Source: Kitasatospora kifunensis (GTDB lineage: Bacteria; Actinomycetota; Actinomycetes; Streptomycetales; Streptomycetaceae). From it: a stretch of 64,000 nt of DNA. Location: the NCBI RefSeq assembly GCF_014203855.1, contig NZ_JACHJV010000001.1, forward strand, positions 6,386,001 to 6,450,000, given 5' to 3'. Made by a program: the position numbers and the translations under genes. The notes beneath the pieces are model-generated. The model was not told the origin of the DNA, ran no database searches, and worked only from the letters and a program-made list of their open reading frames with translations. Positions 46,733-55,511 of this stretch are shown here, piece by piece (the stretch's first letter is position 1; the number at the start of each line of letters is the position of its first letter).

Positions 46733-49267
46733 ATGCGCACCGACCCCCGCACCCCACACCCCTGGACCCCGCATCCCTGGACTAGGACCCGGAGCGCCCC
46801 GGCCGCCGTCCTCGCCCTCTGCTTCGCGCTCTGCCTGGCCCTGCTGGTCGGCCGCGCCGAGGCCGCCCCAGCGGCAGCCGCAGCCCCGGCCCCAGCCCCC
46901 CAGGCGCGAGCGGCCCTCGCCCCCACCGCCCTCGCCCCCACCGCCATCACCGTCGACGGCACCTCGCCGGGCCGCACCTTCGACGGCGTCGGCGCGATCA
47001 GCGGCGGCGGTGGAAACTCCCGCCTGCTGCTCGACTACCCCGAGCCCCAGCGCAGCCAGATCCTCGACTACCTCTTCAAGCCCGGCTACGGCGCCGCCCT
47101 GCAGATCCTCAAGGCCGAGATCGGCGGCGACACCAACTCCACCGACGGAGCCGAGTCCTCCATCGAGCACACCCGCGGCAGCATCGACTGCGACAACGGC
47201 TACGAGTGGTGGCTGATGGAGCAGGCCAAGGCCCGCAACCCCGCGATCAAGCTCTACGCCCTCTCCTGGGGCGCCCCCGGCTGGATCGGCAACGGCAACT
47301 TCTGGTCCCAGGACATGATCGACTACCTGATGAGCTGGCTCGGTTGCGCCAAGCAGCACGGCCTGACCATCGACTACCTCGGCGGCTGGAACGAGCGCGG
47401 CTACAACGCCGGCTGGTACGAGAACCTGCACGCCGCCCTCGCCGCCCACGGGTTCGGCGCGACCAAAGTGGTCGGCGCCGACGACACCTGGGCCATCGCC
47501 AGCTCGATGCGCACCGACCCCGCGCTGAACGACGCCGTCGACATCGTCGGCACCCACTACCCCTGCGGCTACATGTCCGCGATGACCAGTTGCAGCAGCA
47601 CCCCCGACGCACTGGCCACCGGAAAACCGCTCTGGGCCAGCGAGAACGGCTCCGAGGACGCCGACACCGGAGCGGCCCCGATCGTGCGCGGGATCAACCG
47701 CGGCTACCTCGACGCCAAGCTCACCGCCTTCATCAACTGGCCGGTGGTCGCCGCCCTCTATCCCAACCTCGGCTTCAACACGATGGGCCTGGTGACGGCG
47801 AACCAGCCCTGGTCCGGCGCCTACGCGGTGGGCCGCAGCACCTGGGCGATCGCGCAGACCACCCAGTTCACCGCCCCCGGCTGGCAGTACCTGGACACCG
47901 CCTCCGGCTACCTGGGCGGCAACCGCGCCAACGGCAGCTACGTCAGCTACGCCGCCCCGGACCGCTCCGCCTGGAGCACCGTCCTCGAAGCACTGGACGC
48001 CACCGCGCCGCAGACCGTCACCCTCCAGGTCGCCGGCGGCCTGCCCGGCGGCGCGCTGCACGTCTGGTCCACCGACTTGTCCTCCAACGCCGCCACCGAC
48101 CACCTGGTCCCGGGCCCGGACCTCACCCCCACCGACGGGAGCTACCAGCTGACCCTGCAGCCCGGCCACGTCTACACCGTGACCACCACCACGGGCCAGG
48201 GCGCCGCCACCACCGCATCCCCGCAGCGCGGCCTGCTCGCGCTGCCCTACAGCGACAGTCTGGCGGGCACCGGCACCGGCCAGGAGGCCCGCTACTTCAG
48301 CAGCATGAACGGCGCCTTCGAGACCGCGCCGTGCGCCGGCGGCCGCCCCGGGAACTGCCTGCGCCAGCAGGCCCCGACCACCCCGATCCGCTGGACCGAC
48401 GAGACCGGCGACCAGCCCTACGCCACCATGGGCGACCTGAGCTGGACCAACTACACGGTCGGTTCCGACGTGCTGCTCGAACACTCGGGCACCGCCGAAC
48501 TACTCGGCCGCGTCGGCACCCAGGGCCGCAACAACGGCGGCCTGAACGCCTACAACCTGCGGGTCGGCGACGACGGCAGCTGGACGATCCTCAAGGACGG
48601 CCAGGGCTGGACCTTCACCACCCTCGCCTCCGGCACCGTCGCGCCGCTCGGCCTGAACACCTGGCACCACGTCGAGTTGAGCTTCCAGGGCGACACCATC
48701 ACCGCCCGTCTCGACGGCACCACCCTGGGCACCGTCACCGACGACAGCTACGGCGCCGGCCAGATCGCGCTCGGCACCGGCGGCTACTACAACGCGCAGT
48801 TCAGCAACCTGACCATCACCCCGGGCAGCAACCCGGCGCTGGACGGCACCTACCGGTTGGTCAACGGCTACAGCGGCCAGCTGCTGGACGCCGCCAACCA
48901 GGGCACCGCCGACGGCACGCCGGTCATCCAGTGGCCCGGCAACGGCGGCGCCAACCAGCAGTGGCGGCTGACCGGCACCGGGGACGGCTACTACACGATC
49001 ACCGGTGTGGCCAGCGGCAAGGCGCTCGACGTGCCGAACGCCACCGCCGTGCCGGGCACCCAGCTCGACCTGTGGACGCCCAACGGCGGGACCAACCAAC
49101 AGTGGCTGGTGGTCCCGGCGGGCGGCGGCCGCTACACCCTGGAGTCCCGCTCGGACGGTGACCTCACCGACATCCAGGGCGCCTCGCTCACCATGGGCGC
49201 CCCGGCGATCCAGTGGCCGGCCAACGGTGGCGGCAACCAGAGCTGGCAACTCGTCCCGGTCGGCTGA
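46733..49267 (+). CDS. Secreted galactocerebrosidase-like enzyme (GH59) with C-terminal ricin-type lectin
   Basis: 844-aa exported glycosidase. After the signal peptide and an Ala/Pro spacer, the GH59 domain begins 'TFDGVGAISGGGGNSRLLLD', 'LFKPGYGAALQILKAEIGGD' and 'YALSWGAPGWIGNGNFWSQD'. The acid/base is Glu221 in 'DYLGGWNERGYNAGWYEN' and the nucleophile Glu304 in 'PLWASENGSEDADTG'. A concanavalin-like domain follows, and the last 130 residues are a ricin B-type beta-trefoil with Q-x-W repeats ('ANQQWRL', 'TNQQWLV', 'GNQSWQL'). ATG 46733 has GGGAGGA nine bases upstream. Likely acts on beta-galactosides. Confidence 0.88.
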   Translation: MRTDPRTPHPWTPHPWTRTRSAPAAVLALCFALCLALLVGRAEAAPAAAAAPAPAPQARAALAPTALAPTAITVDGTSPGRTFDGVGAISGGGGNSRLLLDYPEPQRSQILDYLFKPGYGAALQILKAEIGGDTNSTDGAESSIEHTRGSIDCDNGYEWWLMEQAKARNPAIKLYALSWGAPGWIGNGNFWSQDMIDYLMSWLGCAKQHGLTIDYLGGWNERGYNAGWYENLHAALAAHGFGATKVVGADDTWAIASSMRTDPALNDAVDIVGTHYPCGYMSAMTSCSSTPDALATGKPLWASENGSEDADTGAAPIVRGINRGYLDAKLTAFINWPVVAALYPNLGFNTMGLVTANQPWSGAYAVGRSTWAIAQTTQFTAPGWQYLDTASGYLGGNRANGSYVSYAAPDRSAWSTVLEALDATAPQTVTLQVAGGLPGGALHVWSTDLSSNAATDHLVPGPDLTPTDGSYQLTLQPGHVYTVTTTTGQGAATTASPQRGLLALPYSDSLAGTGTGQEARYFSSMNGAFETAPCAGGRPGNCLRQQAPTTPIRWTDETGDQPYATMGDLSWTNYTVGSDVLLEHSGTAELLGRVGTQGRNNGGLNAYNLRVGDDGSWTILKDGQGWTFTTLASGTVAPLGLNTWHHVELSFQGDTITARLDGTTLGTVTDDSYGAGQIALGTGGYYNAQFSNLTITPGSNPALDGTYRLVNGYSGQLLDAANQGTADGTPVIQWPGNGGANQQWRLTGTGDGYYTITGVASGKALDVPNATAVPGTQLDLWTPNGGTNQQWLVVPAGGGRYTLESRSDGDLTDIQGASLTMGAPAIQWPANGGGNQSWQLVPVG

Positions 49268-49281
49268 GAGCGTAACCCCGC

Positions 49282-49322
49282 CCGGAGCACCCGGATCCTC
49301 GTAGAGGGTCCGGGTGCTCCGG
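49282..49322 (+). terminator. Terminator after the GH59 gene
   Basis: An 18-bp stem (CCGGAGCACCCGGATCCT with AGGGTCCGGGTGCTCCGG, one mismatch) and a CGTAG loop, followed by TTCTT. Confidence 0.9.
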
Positions 49323-49690
49323 CGTTCTTCGACCTCGGCCACCGGCGGCATCAGGTACGTCCCGGGCCCGGGACCCGGCCCGATCGAGGGTGCCGTAGGG
49401 CCCGAGGTCCAGCGGGATGCCCAGCTCCGCCCAGCCACGGGCAGGGCGCCAAGGATTCGTCTGGTCCTGGCGATTCGTCATGCCGAAGCGGCGCGAGAGG
49501 TCCATCGTGAGAGCAGGCGGGTCCATCGTGGAAGATCGACGCGATCCAGGGCCACCTCGCCGGAGACCGACGCGTTCTTCTAGGCTCACATCGGCTTCCC
49601 CTGCCACGGTGCCACTCGCGCCGCCACCTGGAGGCCGCTGTCCACGGGGTCCCGTTCACGCGGGGCCGCCGGATCGAGCGAGGAGGACGT
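49323..49690. other. Intergenic stretch with coding-like minus-strand fragments
   Basis: No intact gene is supported. On the minus strand a frame reads 'WRPARGWAELGIPLDLGPYG' and, shifted by one base, 'GPGTYLMPPVAEVEERRS', which looks like one protein broken by a frameshift. No family is recognised. The right end contains the ribosome site of a 40-aa ORF. Confidence 0.3.
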
Positions 49691-49813
49691 ATGTCGACCA
49701 GCCGTTCCATCGCACCACGCAGTTCCGCCGCACCACGCCGCTCAGTCGCCCCACACCGCACGACTGCCCTGGGCACGCTGAGTACGGGATGCCGCCGCGG
49801 AGGTGCGCGGTGA
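49691..49813 (+). CDS. 40-residue upstream ORF coupled to the M20 peptidase
   Basis: ATG 49691 follows a perfect AGGAGG by four bases and ends in TGA at 49811-49813, overlapping the peptidase GTG as GTGA. The peptide is basic and Ser/Ala/Pro-rich ('RSIAPRSSAAPRRSVAPHRT'). Its strong start signal and coupling suggest a translated small gene or translational control element for the downstream peptidase, but the encoded protein matches nothing known. Confidence 0.55.
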   Translation: MSTSRSIAPRSSAAPRRSVAPHRTTALGTLSTGCRRGGAR

Positions 49814-51108
49814 GCCAACGCGTCACGACCCCGCCCGCCGCACCCGTCGGCGCCGCGCCGGCGCCGGTGGGCCTGGCCGGCACCCCGGCCACCGCGGCCG
49901 CCGAGCCGGCCCAGGCGGCCGACCCCGCCTCCAGGGCCGAGGCGCTGCCCGGCTTGCCGCGCACCCTCGCCGCCCAGGCCAGAACGCGTTCCGGCGGCAT
50001 CCGCCGCCGCTGCGCCGAGCTGGCCACCATCGAGTCGCCGAGCGGCGACGCCAAGCGTCTGAACAACCTGGCCGAGGAGCTGTCGGCCGGCTACCGCGCC
50101 GCCGGCGCCGAGGTCAGCCGGGTGCCGGGGGCGGCAGGCGACCACCTCCTGCTGAACTGGCGGGGCCAGGACGAGAGCCTCCCGCACCTGCTCTTCGTCG
50201 GACACCACGACACCGTCTGGCCCGCCGGCACCTTGGCGGACTGGCCGGTGAGCGAGCATGACGGTGTGCTCAGCGGCCCTGGCGTGCTCGACATGAAGGC
50301 CGGTCTGGCCCTCCTCGAAGGCGCCTTCGCCCTCCTCGCCGACCTCGGTCTGCGCCCGTACCACTCGGTGCGCGTGGTGGTGACCGCGGACGAGGAGGTC
50401 GGCAGCCCGGACGGCCGCCGTGTGGTGGAGCGCCAGCTCCCCGGCGCCGCCGCCGTCCTGGGCCTGGAACCGCCGCACGAGGACGGGCGGCTGAAGACCG
50501 CGCGCCGGGGCGTCAGTCGGGTCAAGCTGACCGTGACCGGCCACGAGGCGCACGCCGGCAACCACCCCGAGGACGGCACCTCGGCGGTGGACGAGCTGGT
50601 GGACCAGCTGGTCGCGGTGCGAGACCTGGCCCACCAGCCGGGGACCGAACTGAACACCGGCCGGATCCGTGGGGGGACCCGGGCGAACGTGGTGGCCGGG
50701 CAGGCCGAGGCCGAGTTGGGCCTGCGCTTCGCCACCCCGGAGGCGCAGCGCAGCACGCTGGACAGCCTGGCCCACCTGACCGCGCTGCGTCCGGGCGCGC
50801 TGGTGCGCACCGAGGTGCTCTCCAGCCGGCCCGCCTGGCCCGAGCGGGCCGGCGACAACGCGCTGCTGCACCACGTGCGCTCGCTGGCCGCCGCGCTGGG
50901 GCAGCAGGTGGACGGCGGCCCGGCGGGCGGCGCGGGGGACACCAACCTGGCCGGCGCCCGCGGGCTGCCCACCCTGGACGGCCTGGGCGCGGTCGGCGCC
51001 GGGCCGCACGCCCGCGACGAGCGCATCGAGCTGGACCAGCTGGCACCGCGACTCGCGCTGCTGACCGGGCTGCTCGCGATGCCGATGCCCCGACTGGGCT
51101 CGCGCTAG
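49810..51108 (+). CDS. M20-family metallopeptidase (glutamate carboxypeptidase type)
   Basis: 432-aa zinc peptidase. It has 'ELATIESPSGDAKRLNNLAE', the metal site 'LLFVGHHDTVWPAGT' with His and Asp, 'GPGVLDMKAGLALLEGAFAL', 'VRVVVTADEEVGSPDGRRVV' (Glu-Glu) and the dimerisation-domain 'SRVKLTVTGHEAHAGNHPED'. C-terminal 'GGAGDTNLAGARGLPTLDGL' completes the metal site region. An Ala/Pro-rich N-terminal extension of about 60 residues precedes it. GTG 49810 has GGAGGTG upstream and overlaps the 40-aa ORF stop. Substrates of the family are N-acyl amino acids or folate-type glutamates. Confidence 0.88.
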   Translation: MSQRVTTPPAAPVGAAPAPVGLAGTPATAAAEPAQAADPASRAEALPGLPRTLAAQARTRSGGIRRRCAELATIESPSGDAKRLNNLAEELSAGYRAAGAEVSRVPGAAGDHLLLNWRGQDESLPHLLFVGHHDTVWPAGTLADWPVSEHDGVLSGPGVLDMKAGLALLEGAFALLADLGLRPYHSVRVVVTADEEVGSPDGRRVVERQLPGAAAVLGLEPPHEDGRLKTARRGVSRVKLTVTGHEAHAGNHPEDGTSAVDELVDQLVAVRDLAHQPGTELNTGRIRGGTRANVVAGQAEAELGLRFATPEAQRSTLDSLAHLTALRPGALVRTEVLSSRPAWPERAGDNALLHHVRSLAAALGQQVDGGPAGGAGDTNLAGARGLPTLDGLGAVGAGPHARDERIELDQLAPRLALLTGLLAMPMPRLGSR

Positions 51109-51126
51109 CTCCCTCACCCCACACCC

Positions 51127-51164
51127 CCCGAGGGCGGGCCCGGTCTTCCGGACCCGCCCTCGGG
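51127..51164. terminator. Terminator after the M20 gene
   Basis: 17-bp stem CCCGAGGGCGGGCCCGG / CCGGACCCGCCCTCGGG (one mismatch) with a TCTT loop. Confidence 0.88.
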
Positions 51165-51190
51165 CGTCTGCGCAGGTCTCCCGGTCACGC

Positions 51191-51241
51191 TTGTCATCCG
51201 TAGGTCACTGGCTACACAATGGAACCGACCGAACGGTCAGT
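51191..51241 (+). promoter_or_regulatory. paa promoter with PaaR-type operator
   Basis: TTGTCA (51191-51196) and TACACA (51213-51218) form a promoter with a 16-bp spacer. Just downstream, ACCGACCG-AA-CGGTCAGT (51224-51241) is an inverted repeat with one mismatch, the size and sequence expected for the TetR-type phenylacetate repressor PaaR. GGGAGGAG follows as the paaA ribosome site. PaaR itself is not in the window. Confidence 0.65.
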
Positions 51242-51255
51242 CGGGAGGAGTTCTC

Positions 51256-52254
51256 ATGGTGGCAGTGCACACGGCCGAGCCCGGGGCGCCCGGTGAGCTC
51301 GCCGAGCGTTTCGAGGCGGTGGTGGCGGCCGAGCAGCGCGTCGAGCCGCGCGACTGGATGCCCGACGCCTACCGGGCCACCCTGATCCGCCAGATCGCCC
51401 AGCACGCGCACTCCGAGATCATCGGCATGCAGCCCGAGGGCAACTGGCTCACCCGGGCCCCCTCGCTGCGCCGCAAGGCGATCCTGCTGGCCAAGGCCCA
51501 GGACGAGGCGGGCCACGGCCTCTACCTCTACGCGGCCGCCGAGACGCTGGGCGTGGACCGCGCGGAGCTGACCGAGAAGCTGATCAGCGGTCGGCAGAAG
51601 TACTCCTCGATCTTCAACTACCCGACCCTCACCTTCGCCGACGTCGGCGTGATCGGCTGGCTGGTGGACGGCGCGGCGATCTGCAACCAGGTCCCGCTCT
51701 GCCGCTGCAGCTACGGCCCGTACGCCCGGGCGATGGTGCGGATCTGCAAGGAGGAGTCCTTCCACCAGCGCCAGGGCTTCGAGCTGCTGATGACCCTGAT
51801 GCGCGGCACCGAGGCCCAGCAGCGGATGGTCCAGGACGCCGTGGACCGCTGGTGGTGGCCCTCGCTGATGATGTTCGGCCCGCCGGACGACGACTCGCCG
51901 AACACCGCGCAGTCGATGGCCTGGCGGATCAAGCGGCACACCAACGACGAGCTGCGTCAGCGATTTGTCGACATGACGCTGCCGCAGGCCCAGCACCTCG
52001 GCGTCACCCTGCCCGACCCCGAGCTGAGCTGGAACGAGGCGCGCGGCAGCTGGGACTTCGGCGAGCCCGACTGGTCCGAGCTGCAGCGGGTGATCAAGGG
52101 CCAGGGGCCCTGCAACACCCAGCGGATCGACCGCCGCCGAGCCGCCCACGAGCAGGGCACCTGGGTCCGCGAGGCCGCCGCGGCCTACGCGAGCAAGCGG
52201 GCCACCGCGGGCAAGCAGGCCACCGCGAGCAAGGAGAAGGAGTCCGATGTCTGA
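51256..52254 (+). CDS. paaA: PaaA, phenylacetyl-CoA epoxidase catalytic subunit
   Basis: 332-aa diiron oxygenase subunit that epoxidises the ring of phenylacetyl-CoA. Metal-ligand stretches are 'LAKAQDEAGHGLYLYAAAET' and 'RICKEESFHQRQGFELLMTL'; others are 'CRCSYGPYARAMVRI', 'DRWWWPSLMMFGPPDDDSPN' and 'LQRVIKGQGPCNTQRIDRRR', all conserved in PaaA. The usual length is about 310-330 aa. The C terminus has an extra Ala/Lys/Glu-rich tail. First gene of paaABCDE; strong GGGAGGAG ribosome site. Confidence 0.95.
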   Translation: MVAVHTAEPGAPGELAERFEAVVAAEQRVEPRDWMPDAYRATLIRQIAQHAHSEIIGMQPEGNWLTRAPSLRRKAILLAKAQDEAGHGLYLYAAAETLGVDRAELTEKLISGRQKYSSIFNYPTLTFADVGVIGWLVDGAAICNQVPLCRCSYGPYARAMVRICKEESFHQRQGFELLMTLMRGTEAQQRMVQDAVDRWWWPSLMMFGPPDDDSPNTAQSMAWRIKRHTNDELRQRFVDMTLPQAQHLGVTLPDPELSWNEARGSWDFGEPDWSELQRVIKGQGPCNTQRIDRRRAAHEQGTWVREAAAAYASKRATAGKQATASKEKESDV

Positions 52255-52534
52255 CCAGTCCTGGCCGCTCTACGAGGTCTTCGTGCGCCCGCGGCGCGGC
52301 CTCAACCACGTCCACGTCGGCTCGCTGCACGCCTCCGACGACCGGATGGCGCTGCTCGCCGCCCGTGACCTCTACACCCGCCGCAACGAGGGGGTGAGCC
52401 TCTGGGTGGTCCGCTCGAACGCCATCACCGCCTCCACCCCCGACGAGCGCGACCCGTTCTTCGAGCCCAGCGGCGACAAGGTCTACCGCCACCCCACCTT
52501 CTACGACATCCCCGAGGATGTCCCGCACATCTGA
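52247..52534 (+). CDS. paaB: PaaB, phenylacetyl-CoA epoxidase subunit
   Basis: 95-aa bridging subunit. It begins 'WPLYEVFVRPRRGLNHVHVG' and contains 'SLHASDDRMALLAARDLYTR', 'RNEGVSLWVVRSNAITAS' and 'YDIPEDVPHI', which are diagnostic. Its ATG lies inside the end of paaA (8-nt overlap) with GAGAAGGAG upstream, so the stoichiometry is set by coupling. Confidence 0.95.
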   Translation: MSDQSWPLYEVFVRPRRGLNHVHVGSLHASDDRMALLAARDLYTRRNEGVSLWVVRSNAITASTPDERDPFFEPSGDKVYRHPTFYDIPEDVPHI

Positions 52535-52545
52535 CGGGGGACCCG

Positions 52546-53421
52546 ATGACGGACGATCACGTCTACCTGACACTCGCCGAGGGCGATCACGAAGCCGAGG
52601 CCCGCTGGGCCTACGGCACCGGTTTCGCCGACCCGCTGCACGGCGTGGACACCACCGTGCCGCCGGAAGTCGACGGGGCCGACCTCTCGCTCTACTGCCA
52701 GCTGCTCGGCGACGACGCGCTGATCCTGGCGCAGCGGCTGATCGAGTGGTGCACCCTGGCACCCGAGCTGGAGGAGGAGGTGGCGCTGGCCAACCTCGGC
52801 CTCGACCTGCTCGGCCAGGCTCGCCTGCTGCTCACCCGGGCCGGGCAGGCGGACGGGAGCGGCCGCACCGAGGACGACTTCGCCTACTGGCGTCCCGAGC
52901 ACGAGTTCCACAACGTGCGCCTGGTGGAACTGGCCAACGGCGACTTCGGCTTCTCGATCGCCCGCCTGCTGCTCTTCGCCACCGCCCGCCGCGCGCTCTA
53001 CGAGCGGCTGGCCGGCGGCCCCGACCCGGTGCTCGCGGCGGTGGCCGCGCGCGGCGTCAAGGAGCTGGCCTACCACCAGGAGTACGCCGCCGCCTGGACG
53101 GTGCGCCTGGGCGACGGCACCCCGTACTCCGCGAGCCGGATGCAGGCCGGGCTGGACGCGGTCTGGCCGCTGCTGGACGAGCTGTTCACCGCGCACGAGG
53201 TCGAGCTGCGCCTGGGGCTCGACCCGGCCGAGCTGCGCGAGCCGGTGCTCGCCGAGCTTGCCGCCGTGATCGCCGAGGCCGAGCTGACGGTGCCCGGCGC
53301 CGCGCCACTGGCCCGGATCGGCGGCAAGGCCGGGCGCGAGGGCGTGCACACCGAGGCGCTCGGCCCGCTGCTGGCCGAGCTGCAGTGCGTGGCCCGCGAG
53401 CACCCGGGGGCGACATGGTGA
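52546..53421 (+). CDS. paaC: PaaC, phenylacetyl-CoA epoxidase structural subunit
   Basis: 291-aa partner of PaaA with a ferritin-like fold lacking catalytic iron. Conserved parts are 'LGDDALILAQRLIEWCTLAP', 'LANLGLDLLGQARLLLTRAG', 'DDFAYWRPEHEFHNVRLVEL' and 'KELAYHQEYAAAWTVRLGDG'. The last codons overlap the paaD start. Length and order match the operon in other actinobacteria. Confidence 0.95.
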   Translation: MTDDHVYLTLAEGDHEAEARWAYGTGFADPLHGVDTTVPPEVDGADLSLYCQLLGDDALILAQRLIEWCTLAPELEEEVALANLGLDLLGQARLLLTRAGQADGSGRTEDDFAYWRPEHEFHNVRLVELANGDFGFSIARLLLFATARRALYERLAGGPDPVLAAVAARGVKELAYHQEYAAAWTVRLGDGTPYSASRMQAGLDAVWPLLDELFTAHEVELRLGLDPAELREPVLAELAAVIAEAELTVPGAAPLARIGGKAGREGVHTEALGPLLAELQCVAREHPGATW

Positions 53422-53906
53422 GCACGCTGGCCGCGCCGGACGCCGCCCTGATCGCGGGTGCCGTCCCGGACCCCGAGCTGCCCATGCTCACCCTGGCCGA
53501 CCTGGGCGTGCTGGCCGGGGTCGAGCAGAGCGAGGAGCTCGTGACGGTCTGGCTCACCCCGACCTACTCGGGCTGCCCGGCCGTCGCCGAGATGGCCGCT
53601 GACGTCGAACTGCGGCTGCGCGCGGCCGGCTTCACCGAGGTGCGGGTGCGACTGCGGTTGGACCCGCCGTGGAGCACCGACCTGATCACGGCGGCAGGCC
53701 GGGCCAAGCTGGCCACCGCCGGGATCGCGCCGCCGTCGGCCACCCCGCTGCTCCAGCTCGGCCCGACCCGGCTGCGGGTGGTCGAGTGCCCGCAGTGCGG
53801 CTCGCCCGACACCGAGGAGCTGTCCCGGTTCGGCTCCACCGCCTGCAAGGCGCTCTGGCGCTGCCGGGCCTGCCGCGAGCCGTTCGAACGCATGAAGGAG
53901 ATCTGA
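53415..53906 (+). CDS. paaD: PaaD, phenylacetate pathway iron-sulfur maturation protein
   Basis: 163-aa protein with a DUF59/MIP18 domain ('GAVPDPELPMLTLADLGVLA', 'VWLTPTYSGCPAVAEMAADV') and a C-terminal zinc-ribbon with two CxxC pairs ('VECPQCGSPDTEELSRFG', 'CKALWRCRACREPFE'). PaaD is thought to help load the iron-sulfur cluster of PaaE. Start ATG 53415 or GTG 53418 (GTGA overlap with paaC); GGGGG precedes both. Confidence 0.92.
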   Translation: MVSTLAAPDAALIAGAVPDPELPMLTLADLGVLAGVEQSEELVTVWLTPTYSGCPAVAEMAADVELRLRAAGFTEVRVRLRLDPPWSTDLITAAGRAKLATAGIAPPSATPLLQLGPTRLRVVECPQCGSPDTEELSRFGSTACKALWRCRACREPFERMKEI

Positions 53907-54976
53907 TGGCGACCCGCCGTGCGCAGTTCCACCCCTTGCGGATCGCCGCCTTGGAGAGGCTCTGCGACGACGCGGTGGCCGTCACCTTCGAGGTTCCGGT
54001 GGACCTGGCCGCCGACTTCACCTTCCAGGCCGGGCAGACCCTGACACTGCGCCAGCTCACCGACGGCGCGGACGAGCGGCGCTCGTACTCGATCTGCTCC
54101 CCGGTCGGCGGCCCGCTGCGGATCGCCGTGCGCGAGGTGCCCGGCGGGCTCTTCTCGGCGCAGCTGGTGCGCCGTGCGGCCGTCGGGGACACCGTGCAGG
54201 TGCTGCCGCCCAGCGGCGCCTTCACCGCGGACCTGAGCGTCCCGGCCCGGCACGTGCTGCTGGCCGCCGGCTCCGGGATCACCCCGATGATCTCGATCGC
54301 CGCCACCGTGCTGGCCGCCCACCCCGAGTCCACGGTCACCCTGCTCTACGGCAACCGGCGCAGCGACACCGTGATGTTCGCCGACGAGCTGGCCGACCTC
54401 AAGGACCGCTACCTGGAGCGCTTCGAGCTCCTGCACGTGCTCTCCCGGGAGGCCAGGGACGCCGAACTGCTCAGCGGGCGCCTGGACACCGAGCGGGTGC
54501 GGGCACTGCTGACGGCGCTGGTCGACGTGGCGGCGGTCGGCCACTGGTGGCTCTGCGGCCCGTTCCAGATGGTGGCCGAGGCCCGCGAGCTGCTCGCCTC
54601 GCTCGGCGTCGCGCCCCAGGCCGTGCACCAGGAGCTGTTCCACGCCGAGGACGAGCCGATCGCCGAGAGGTCGGACGAACCGGAGCCGGGCGCCGAGGGG
54701 TTCAGCGAGGTGACCGTGGTGCTGGACGGGCGGCGCAGCACGCTGCGCCTGCCGCGCGACCGCAGCGTGCTGGACGGCGCCCAGCACTCCCGCCCCGACC
54801 TGCCGTTCGCCTGCAAGGGCGGGGTCTGCGGCACCTGCCGGGCCCAGGTCACCGAGGGCGAGGTCGTGATGCGCCGCAACTTCGCGCTGGAGGAGAAGGA
54901 GCTGGCGGCGGGCTACGTGCTCACCTGCCAGGCCCGCCCGGTCACCGACCGGGTGACGGTGGACTACGACGCCTAG
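53906..54976 (+). CDS. paaE: PaaE, reductase subunit of phenylacetyl-CoA epoxidase
   Basis: 356-aa FAD/[2Fe-2S] reductase. FAD domain 'FTFQAGQTLTLRQLTDGADE' and 'RRSYSICSPVGGPLRIAVRE', NAD(P) domain 'HVLLAAGSGITPMISIAATV', and ferredoxin cluster 'LPFACKGGVCGTCRAQVTEG' with a final Cys in 'YVLTCQARPVTDRVTVDYD'. It passes electrons from NADPH to PaaA. ATG overlaps the paaD stop by one base (TGATG). Operon ends here; a strong terminator follows. Confidence 0.95.
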   Translation: MATRRAQFHPLRIAALERLCDDAVAVTFEVPVDLAADFTFQAGQTLTLRQLTDGADERRSYSICSPVGGPLRIAVREVPGGLFSAQLVRRAAVGDTVQVLPPSGAFTADLSVPARHVLLAAGSGITPMISIAATVLAAHPESTVTLLYGNRRSDTVMFADELADLKDRYLERFELLHVLSREARDAELLSGRLDTERVRALLTALVDVAAVGHWWLCGPFQMVAEARELLASLGVAPQAVHQELFHAEDEPIAERSDEPEPGAEGFSEVTVVLDGRRSTLRLPRDRSVLDGAQHSRPDLPFACKGGVCGTCRAQVTEGEVVMRRNFALEEKELAAGYVLTCQARPVTDRVTVDYDA

Positions 54977-54989
54977 GGGCGCAATCAAA

Positions 54990-55023
54990 CGGTCACGTCC
55001 GTGGGATCCCACGGACGTGACCG
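54990..55023. terminator. 34-nt perfect palindrome, bidirectional terminator
   Basis: The 34 bases are fully palindromic with the axis inside GGGATCCC, followed by TTCTT on the plus strand. It separates paaE from the convergent ybjQ-like gene. Confidence 0.9.
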
Positions 55024-55037
55024 GTTCTTCCGCCGCG

Positions 55038-55409
55038 TCAGCGGAGCGGACTGATCACCACGGCCGTGCCGTACGCGCAGATCTCGGTTCCCAGATCGGC
55101 CGCTTCCGTGACATCGAAGCGCATCGCCAGCACCGCGTTCCCGCCGCGCGCCTTGACCTGCTCCACCAGCCGTTCCATCGCCTGGTTGCGGCTCTCCACC
55201 AGCGTCTTGGTCAGGCCCTTCAGCTCGCCGCCCAGCATCGACTTGAACGACGCCCCGATCTGGGTGCCCAGATGCCGGCTGCGCACTGTGAGACCGAACA
55301 CCTCCCCGATCACCCGCTCCACCCGGTACCCGGGCACATCGTTGGTCGTCACCACCAGGACGTCCGCGTTCGCCGCCGGGCCGCCACCGTACTCGTCGAG
55401 ATTGCTCAT
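55038..55409 (-). CDS. YbjQ/UPF0145-family protein
   Basis: 123-aa protein of the YbjQ (UPF0145) family. It reads 'VLVVTTNDVPGYRVERVIGE', 'GLTVRSRHLGTQIGASFKSM', 'LVESRNQAMERLVEQVKARG' and 'NAVLAMRFDVTEAADLGTEI', ending 'CAYGTAVVISPL'. The family forms pentamers and its function is not known. The ATG at 55409 follows a GGGGGG run that may serve as its ribosome site. Divergent from the acidic protein gene. Confidence 0.88.
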   Translation of the reverse strand: MSNLDEYGGGPAANADVLVVTTNDVPGYRVERVIGEVFGLTVRSRHLGTQIGASFKSMLGGELKGLTKTLVESRNQAMERLVEQVKARGGNAVLAMRFDVTEAADLGTEICAYGTAVVISPLR

Positions 55410-55511
55410 CCCCCCATCCTGCGTGCCCGCCTGCGCCGCGTCCGGTAACCGCGCCCGAAAACCTGGACCCGCACCGGTGAGCGGCGCCGCGAAAAGCCGT
55501 ACCGTAGGCGC

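Noticed and set aside
46703..48484. A 593-codon minus-strand frame antisense to the GH59 gene
   Set aside because: Composition is typical of antisense shadow; the plus strand carries both GH59 catalytic glutamates.
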